From Heterocephalus glaber (taxonomy: Eukaryota; Chordata; Mammalia; Rodentia; Bathyergidae): a stretch of DNA of 64,000 nucleotides. Every line of letters starts with the position of its first letter. Positions within the stretch are counted from its first letter, which is position 1. Positions 57,000 through 64,000 of this stretch are shown piece by piece. The stretch is taken from the NCBI RefSeq assembly GCF_000247695.1, contig NW_004624730.1:34358541-34422540 (forward strand), read 5' to 3'. A model generated the notes under the pieces. It did not search any database and was not told the DNA's origin. It was given only the letters and a program-made list of their open reading frames with translations. Position numbers and translations under genes: made by a program.

Positions 57000-57198
57000 T
57001 TTGTTTTTTTTGTTTTTGTTTTTTCTGTACGAGGAATTGAACCCAGGACCTTCACATTGAGCTACACTTCCAATCCTTTATTTTATATTTTGAGATGGTC
57101 TAGCTAAGTTACCCAGAACAGACTTTAACTTGGCAATCCTCTTGTCTCAGCTTCCCAGAGCGCTAGGATTACAGGTGTGCATTGCAGTGCCCAGCTTT
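57000..57198 (-). repeat. ID-B1 dimeric SINE (B4-like)
   Basis: ID half 'acgaggaattgaacccagga', 'cattgagctacacttccaat'; B1 half 'tagctaagttacccagaaca', 'gcaatcctcttgtctcagct', 'gcattgcagtgcccagct'. Confidence 0.8.
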
Positions 57199-57227
57199 GT
57201 TTTGCTTTTTAATACGAATTTTTTTTC

Positions 57228-57342
57228 TTTTAAAGACAAGGTCTTGCTGTGTAGCTCAGGCTGGCCTCAGACTTGAAGCAATCCTCCTGCCTCAGCCTCC
57301 CTAGGGCTGGGATTATGAGCGAGGACCACCATGCCTGGCTTC
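57228..57342 (-). repeat. B1-type SINE
   Basis: 'aaagacaaggtcttgctgtg', 'tagctcaggctggcctcaga', 'atcctcctgcctcagcctcc', 'ggaccaccatgcctggct'. Confidence 0.9.
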
Positions 57343-57354
57343 ACCACAACTTTT

Positions 57355-57434
57355 TTTTTCTTGGTACTGGGGATGGAACTTGGGACCTTGCACTTTCGAG
57401 GCAGGCAGCAGAACCACTAAGCTAAATCCCTGGC
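57355..57434 (-). repeat. ID SINE inserted next to the B1
   Basis: 'ggtactggggatggaacttg', 'cagaaccactaagctaaatc'. The flanks cttcaccacaactttt and cttcaccacagttttt are near-identical. Confidence 0.92.
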
Positions 57435-58404
57435 CCTTCACCACAGTTTTTGACTAAGCACAGAATACATCACTTCTCAGACTTTCATGTTCTTAAGTGA
57501 CAGAAATGTAAGCAAGGGCCATGGGCTGGACAGAAAGCCCACTCTTTGTCACCTTCTGGGCTTTGCATTTTACTTGGGTATGTACTTAGACCATATTTCT
57601 AAAGCTGCTTTTGCTCTGTGCTAAACTGATTTCTACCTGTCTCTGATTACAGCTAACAGTGGTACTAGAATTTTCATCTAGTATTCTGAAACAATGCAGT
57701 ACAGTTCTGTGTTTAGGATGTTTTTTGACACAGTTAAAAATGAAGACAACATTTATAGATCAGCAAAGTAATAATTCTTTACTTTTTATCCTCATGAATA
57801 TCAATCCATTTTAGATACGTGTTGAGTCTCTAGGGAAAAAAAAGATGACCTTTTTTCTTTTTGCTGTTTTTGTTAGAGAACATATGGAGACATCAAAACA
57901 ACAGCAACAAACTAGTAGAAAAATCAGTTTGCACAAACAAAATTGATACCGTGTTTTTTTTTTTAGAATGGTGACAAAGTGAAGACTTGTGTAGGATTTT
58001 AGCTTCAGGAGATCTTTATTACCATGGGACACAAAGTAAAATAAAGAGATCAGAGTTGTTTATTTTGCAAAACAGAAGTAGCAATGCAAGGGCTGGAGAG
58101 CACACTGTTCTTTCTGGGATAACAATCGCTTTCCTCAGCAGTAACAGCTCATTTTGTCCTGTTTCAGTAAAGTAATTTTAGTACTTTGGAACTTTGAAAT
58201 TTATTCAGAATAACAGTTTTATATTTCCAAGCACAGATTGCCATTGCCAGAAAAAATAAACTTAATTTTCCAGGTCATTTTGGGCCACTGTGGCTAGATT
58301 CAGATTTTGTGTTGAATTAGAACAGAGGAAAAGGAAAAAAAGAAAATGATTATAGAAATGTTAGAGCTAGCATCCTGCAAAGTAGTGATAAATAAATGAA
58401 TAAG
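57435..58404. other. No gene supported
   Basis: Unique AT-rich DNA. Small ORFs on both strands (57811, 57987) have no support. Confidence 0.45.
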
Positions 58405-58432
58405 TTGTGTGTGTGTGTGTGTGTGTGTGTGT
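58405..58432. repeat. (GT)n microsatellite
   Basis: Fourteen copies of gt. Confidence 0.95.
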
Positions 58433-59427
58433 AGGTGTTTTCAAACAACTGCAATTTAAAAACCTTATGACAAAAGATTTAGGAAGCTGTATAATTTATG
58501 GAAAGAGTATCACTTAGTAGTCTGATCCAAAGAATTCATTAGGAAAAGTAGTTTTTTTTCCCCCAAATATTACTATGAATCTTGAAAAATCTGCATTTGT
58601 CAATTTGTAATAAAAAATATTTTGATGACTGGCCACAGAAAGTCATAGAGTTTTCTAAAGTTAGGATTCCTAACAGATATTGGAAGAAATATACTTTGGA
58701 AACATACTTAGATAGACAAGCTTATATCTTACATATTAGGAAGCCAACATTTCTGATATTGCTCAATAAAATATCTTTGTGGATTAATCTATGATATTTT
58801 AATTCAGATTGATTTCTTTATATTATTTTGAAATTAAACTTACTGTCTTGAGATAACTGTAGATTCACATGCAGTTGTTAGAAATAATACTGAAAGATTT
58901 CATGTATCCTTTATCCAGCTTTCCCTGGAGTAACATTTGGCAAAACTAAAGTACGGTGTCATAGCTAGGATATTGACTAATACAGCCAAGATACAGAACA
59001 AGGATACCTCATGTTGCCCTGTTCCTCATTCCTTTTTCCAGCCCATGACCTTGATAACCATCCATCCGGTCTCCAATAATTTTATTTCAAGAATGTTATG
59101 TAAGTGGAATTATGCAGTGTGTAACCTTTGGGATTACATATTTTCACTTGAATTTTCTGGAGCTTTATTCTGGCAGTTGTTTTGAGGGAGGGGAGGGGAT
59201 GTAAAAAGGATCAAGATGCTATATGTAAGTGCATTAATAGCCCATGATGAGTATATTCATCATGTATCATAAATACAAATAATTTGTCTTAAAATATCAT
59301 CCAACTTCTTAGAAAAGTTTATTCATTTTTATTTATTACATAAATACACTCCTTTGCTTAATCATGTACCTACTGAAAAGCACCTGGGTTTTTTTTTCCA
59401 GTTTTTTATTTGTTTTGGTTTGGTTTT

Positions 59428-59540
59428 TTGAGGCAGGGTCTTGCTATGTGGTCCAGGCTGAGGTTGAACTCACTGTGATCCTCCGGCCTCAGCCTCCCAA
59501 GTGCTGGGATTACAGGTGTGTGCCACCACACCCGGCTTTT
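59428..59540 (-). repeat. B1-type SINE
   Basis: 'gaggcagggtcttgctatgt', 'gtccaggctgaggttgaact', 'gatcctccggcctcagcctc', 'gtgtgtgccaccacacccgg'. Confidence 0.92.
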
Positions 59541-59803
59541 TTCCTATTACATATAAAACACTATAAATGTTCATTTATGTGAACATATGTTTTCATTTTC
59601 CTAGGATAAATTCTTAAGAGTTTTAATTGCTATATTGTATGATAGTTACAAGTTTAATATTTTAAGACATTGCTAAATTGTTTTCCAGAGTTTATCAATT
59701 TATAGTTTCACCTGCAATATCTGAGTGATTCAGTTTCTTCACATGTTTACTAGCATTTGATATTGTCACTATGTAGTATGTAGTGCTATCTCATTGTGGT
59801 TTT

Positions 59804-59888
59804 TTTTTCTTTTTTGGTACTGGGGATCGAACTCCAGTCCTTGGGCTTGCAAGGCAGGCAGCGGAACAACTGAGCTAAATCCCTGGCC
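59804..59888 (-). repeat. ID SINE with perfect 14-bp TSD
   Basis: 'ggtactggggatcgaactcc', 'aacaactgagctaaatccct'. The duplication ctcattgtggtttt lies at 59790-59803 and 59889-59902, inside L1. Confidence 0.95.
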
Positions 59889-59944
59889 CTCATTGTGGTT
59901 TTAATTTGTATTTTCTTAACAGCTCATAATGTTGAACATCTTTT

Positions 59945-60115
59945 CTTTTTTTTATTTTATTGGTACATTTTAGGTATACAATATAATGACATTCATCATT
60001 GGAAATTTGTATCTTTACGTAATCTATCTTGTTCTCCCTGCCCCCTCTTTACCTGCCCTCTCTTCAGCCAAACACCTTTTCTCATACTTATTAAACATTT
60101 GTATATCCTCTTAGG
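59945..60115 (-). repeat. Lineage-specific repeat, probably young L1 3' end (copy 1)
   Basis: 'ttggtacattttaggtatac', 'atgacattcatcattggaaa', then pyrimidine-rich 'ctgccccctctttacctgcc'. The same blocks occur at 63785-64000. It interrupts the older L1. The orientation is assumed from the T-rich left edge. Confidence 0.5.
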
Positions 60116-60374
60116 TGAAATGTCTCTTCATGTCTTTTGCTCATTTTAACTATTGAGTTTTGAGAATTCCTCATGTATGAAGGTATTGACCAGATATATG
60201 GTTCGAAAATACTATCTCCATCATCTTCGTGGGGTTTTATTTTATGGATCATGCTTTTGTTACCAAATATAAGAATTCTTTGACAAGTTTGAATCCTGAA
60301 GATTTTCTCCAGATTTTTCTCCTAATGTCTATATCTATATCTCACATATTTTTATATATTATATATACATATTC

Positions 60375-60540
60375 TGCTATCCTGGATATTGAATCCTGGG
60401 CCTTGTAATAAGCTATGTGCCCCTTTTTATTTTAGACAAGGTTTCACTTATTCACTCAGGCTGGCCTTGAACTTTCAATCCTCCTGCATTAGCACCCTGA
60501 GTAGCTGGAGTTATAGATGTGAGCCCCTGTACTCAGCTGT
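60375..60540 (-). repeat. ID-B1 dimeric SINE (B4-like)
   Basis: ID half 'tgctatcctggatattgaat', 'cctgggccttgtaata'; B1 half 'agacaaggtttcacttattc', 'actcaggctggccttgaact', 'gtagctggagttatagatgt'. Confidence 0.8.
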
Positions 60541-61200
60541 AAAGTCAGATTTTTATGTTTTACACTTAAGTCCATGATCCATTTTGAATATACTTTTGTA
60601 TATGGTATGAGGTTTAAGTTAAAGTTCTTTTTTTTTAAACCTATGACTAGTCAATTGCAATATTTGTAGAGAAAGCTATCTCCTTCATTGAACTCTTTTT
60701 GAGCCTTTGTAAAAAGTCAGTTTGGCATATTTATATAGGTCTATTTCTAGATGCTATATTGTTCCATTGATCTATGTACCTTTCCTTCTACTGGTACTAC
60801 ATAATCTTGATTTCTTTAGCAATGTAATATGTCTTGAAATTAGAGTGATTTCTTTCATTTTATTCTTATTTTTCAGGATTAATTTTAGCTATTCTAGTTC
60901 CTTTGGCTTTCTGAATAAATTTGAGAATGATATTGACTATACAAAGCATCTTTCTGAGATTTTGATAGGAATTCAATTATACCTATTTATCAACTTAGGG
61001 AGAATTGATATCTTTACTGTTTTCAGTCTTCCTACCCATAAACCTAGTATGTTTTTCCCTTTATTTATTTAGATGTTCTTCAATTTAGTTCATCAGCATT
61101 TCATAGTTTTTAGCAATAAATTCTGTATATAGTCTGTTAGGTCTATACCTAAGTAATTTAACTTTTTGAACAATTGTAGTTGTGCGTGTGTGTGTGTGTG

Positions 61201-61270
61201 TTACTGGTGATCAGATCCCAGGCCTGACACATGGTAGGCAAGCACTTTAACATTGAGCTACAACTCCAGT
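61201..61270 (-). repeat. ID-like SINE with (GT)n edge
   Basis: 'ttactggtgatcagatccca', 'catggtaggcaagcacttta', 'attgagctacaactccagta'. A tgtgtg run lies at its left edge. Confidence 0.78.
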
Positions 61271-61590
61271 ATGCTAATTTCAGTGTCCCTGTGCTCCCTA
61301 AAAGTTCATACAATTGATTTGTCTGTGTGTATCTTGAGTCATACAACCTTTACCGAACCTACTCATTTGAAGAGTTCTATTATAGATTCCTTGGGATTTT
61401 CTGTGTAGATAATTATGTCATCTCAAATAGAGACAGTTTTGTTTCTTCCTTCTAATATGTATAAATTTTATTTCCTTTTTCTACCTTATTGTTTTGGCTA
61501 TAACTTCCAGCACTATATTGAATAAGGGCAGTGAGAGAAGATATTTTTGCCTTTTCCCCCCATTCTTAGGCTCAGAGCACTCAGTTGTTC

Positions 61591-63784
61591 AGTGTTAAGT
61601 ATAATGTAGCTGCAGTTTTCTTTTGTAGCTGCTTTGTACCAAGTTAAATTTTAAGTTGGTAGTGCAACAAGTTGACTTAATAAAGAGAAAAGATCCTACT
61701 GGCTTTGTGAAATGGTCAGGTGGTTTGTATGACTATGTCTTAAAGGATCTACTGTCCTAGCTCAAAAATTTTCTGCCAATCTGAGTGAAATTTACAAATT
61801 AGACACTATCTTGAGCAAAGGTACTTTTTAAAATGCAAAACTTCTTAACATGGTTAACATTTTATATTTCCGTCATTTTTGGCTTTGTTGAATAGTTTAT
61901 CTGTTTCCTTTCTCTTTATAGAAGCAGAAAAAGCATAGGATGGGTGGGAGAATAAAGGAGGCACAATTTTTGGAGCAGAATATGTCTCTGTTGGGTAGCA
62001 AAAGAGTACTAAGTGCCTTTTCTAGTTAAAGTAAAATCAGGAAGTTTGAAAAGGAGCTGAAGAGTAACGTTTCAAAAAGTTTGTATGGTTTCTTAATTAA
62101 ATAACTATGATTTCAAAATCATAAATAGTACATTTAGGAAGTTTATTTTTTAATTTACTTTCAAATGGTTTTGCATTTGTTTAATATACTGCATTTGTTA
62201 ATGCTCCTCCAAAGTATATAGCCCTTTTGTCAAGAATGACAGCATGTCATTATTTTACTTTCAAAATATAGATAATATAACACCAAGTTATAAGAATTAA
62301 GCACAAATTATATATCACAAAAAAAAACTTTCACTTGTGTCATTTGGGAGCATAATATAGTATTTCATATCTTCTCAAGTTTCACAAAAATGTCCTAAGT
62401 AATTAGCCAATAAACACACTAGGAATTTGAAAAGGTTGTTACATTTTTTTATGTTGCAATTTTGCTTACAGAAAATTATTTGTAATTTAATAGGATTGAA
62501 AACTTGTGTGCAATATGCTTATTTAACATAGATCATTGGGATTTGAGTTATATCGGGACATCTGGAAATCACTCGTGTGGACCTATTTTATAATTTTATT
62601 GTTTTGTTTCCTAGATTATAATGACTATCACGTTTTCTCTTTGCTGAACCTCTATAAAATCTCTTCTCTAGAATGTATTGCTTCACTAATTTCAGGTTTT
62701 TGTTCCCTTGATTGCTATGATAATTGTTACTTATTCTAATAGTTTTCACTGTGTGAAGTTTATAGTATTTCTGTTTTGTGCATCATGCTGCATCTTCACC
62801 CAACAGGAATTTTCTTTGAATAAGGAGAGAATATTTTGCCAGGCACAGGACAAGAACTGAGATTAATAAGCAAAGGTTAAGGATGAAAATGTCTCAGAAT
62901 AAGTGATACAATTTTCAATTGACAAAGAGGAACCAAAACTCAAGATGAGCAGAGGGATTGTAAGAAAATAGCCATCTGTTCTGAATTAGTTCAGGTTTCT
63001 TGACCTGGATAAATTATTTTCCTGGGGGCTGATAGTATCTTTGAAGGCATAACAGAGCCTTTCTTGGTATCTTTGAGGACTTGTAGAAAGAGGAAGCTGT
63101 TCCATTATGAAATGCCTATAAATTATAACCAGTGAGCTTAATTTCAGTTCCAGACAAGGATTTAGAATTTACTATTAAAGGGTGGTTTTTGCAGATAGAT
63201 ATTAGCAAAAATAACCCATGGACCAACATTTGTACATTAAGAGGCAGCATGCAGCCTTGCCATTTCATTTTTTTGTAGGGTTACTAGATCTAGGAGGTCA
63301 TGGACTTTTATGAAGATATTTGATAAAGTTTGTCATAATATTCCTAAAGAGAATATGAATAATTTTAGGTTGTTTATGAAGATAACTGGATGATTAATAA
63401 TCAGATGAAGGTTGTACCTGAAATGTACTGAATAATGGATTGGTATCAATCAAGGTGACATGATGTGGTAGGAAGTTGTAGCCTCAACTTTGTTATATTC
63501 GACATTTTTAAGTCAAAGAGTTAGATGGATAAAGTGACTTGTAAGGATCAAACTTCCTGAGAGAGAAAACTGATAGACGATGGAATAGCTGCTTTGTGAA
63601 GTAGTTTCCTATCCTTTGAGATGTTGAAATAGAAGCTGGACAATATATCTAGGATGTAATAGACTTGATGAATCCATCCAGAACTTGAACCAGATTATGA
63701 TTTCTTTGAAACCTGAAGTTTTATAAATCTACAAATTTTGCTGTCAACAGCAGTTAGAAGGTTAATGTAGTCATTCACCTACTG
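61591..63784. other. AT-rich DNA, no gene recognised
   Basis: No exon with consistent splice sites. No clear transposon was recognised, though some of it may be further decayed L1. Confidence 0.45.
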
Positions 63785-64000
63785 TATTGTGGTATTTATT
63801 TATTTATTTTTCCCATTAAGTTTATTGGTACATTTTAGGTATAAAATACAGTTACATTCATCATTGGGATCTTGTACCATTTCATGATGTATCTTGGTTC
63901 TTATTTGTTCCCCTTCCCCTGCCCTCCCTTCACCCCCTCCACCCTTCCCTATTTGCAAAGACTTTGTTTCCATGTTTTTCCTTTTCTCATATTTTTACTT
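63785..64000 (-). repeat. Lineage-specific repeat, probably young L1 3' end (copy 2, runs off the window)
   Basis: 'ttggtacattttaggtataa', 'ttacattcatcattgggatc', then the pyrimidine-rich 'ccccttcccctgccctccct'. Shares its blocks with 59945-60115. It continues past the right edge. Confidence 0.55.

Larger units (their letters stand above)
58835..61590 (-). repeat. Long L1 mosaic (3' UTR to ORF2), minus strand
   Basis: The plus strand is the reverse complement of an old L1 over more than 2 kb: 'gagtaacatttggcaaaact' (58928), 'tagcatttgatattgtcact' (59751), 'gatccattttgaatatactt' (60577), 'tctagatgctatattgttcc' (60747), 'gagaattgatatctttactg' (61001) and 'gttttggctataacttccag' (61491). It is interrupted by B1 (59428), ID (59804), another repeat (59945), ID-B1 (60375) and ID-like (61201) insertions. 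The plus ORF 60722-61072 is antisense L1 text and not a gene. Confidence 0.82.

Noticed and set aside
60722..61072. 116-codon plus-strand ORF
   Set aside because: It is the antisense of old L1 ORF2 sequence, with L1 blocks on both sides.
1..64000. CRISPR array, operon, phage or plasmid features
   Set aside because: Regular repeats here are microsatellites and SINEs; there are no spaced direct repeats, no ribosome binding sites with packed ORFs, and the repeat families are mammalian.

Overview
This is a stretch of mammalian nuclear DNA, almost certainly from a rodent. It is AT-rich and intron-poor in long ORFs, and is packed with tRNA-Ala-derived ID elements, B1 (7SL-derived) elements, and both kinds of B1/ID dimer (B1-ID and the B4-like ID-B1). 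It also holds old L1, L2, MIR, MaLR LTR and DNA-transposon relics. I saw no murid-type B2 elements. Many ID monomers and the two dimer types fit a non-murid rodent (Castorimorpha or Sciuromorpha would be my guess, as inference only). Nothing in the window is bacterial or plasmid-like, and I found no CRISPR array, no operon and no confident structural RNA gene. 

Layout: 1-3.9 kb holds L1 relics, a well-preserved L2 3' end, an MLT1-type LTR, a MIR and then a candidate 3'-terminal coding exon on the plus strand with a 3' UTR and poly(A) signal (a gene coming in from the left). 4-40.8 kb is intergenic or intronic DNA dominated by transposons; the best structures are an L1 at 17.6-19.5 kb split by an LTR, an ID-B1 dimer and an ID element, two MITE-like elements with terminal inverted repeats (22.6 and 37.9 kb), and several ID insertions with perfect target-site duplications. 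40.85-42.05 kb is a large CpG island, probably a promoter. 45.2-47 kb carries the best gene evidence: three minus-strand exons (55, 28 and a terminal 242 bp) whose splice sites and reading phases agree. They encode the last ~107 residues of a protein I do not recognise, followed by a 3' UTR with poly(A) signals. 49.2-49.9 kb is a second CpG island with a perfect CRE palindrome and an RFX X-box 17 bp apart, the arrangement seen at ciliary/testis-expressed genes. 52.8 kb has a 118-bp plus-strand exon candidate with strong splice sites. 56.1-56.45 kb is an ERV LTR with CCAAT boxes, TATA box, poly(A) signal and a possible primer-binding site. 58.8-61.6 kb is a long minus-strand L1 mosaic. 

How it fits together: the second CpG island could be a divergent promoter, driving the minus-strand gene ending at ~45.2 kb and a plus-strand transcript using the 52.8 kb exon. 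This is inference. Gene names are left blank because I could not identify any of these products with confidence. I found no convincing previously undescribed system; the items most worth checking are the minus-strand gene and its possible CRE/X-box promoter.
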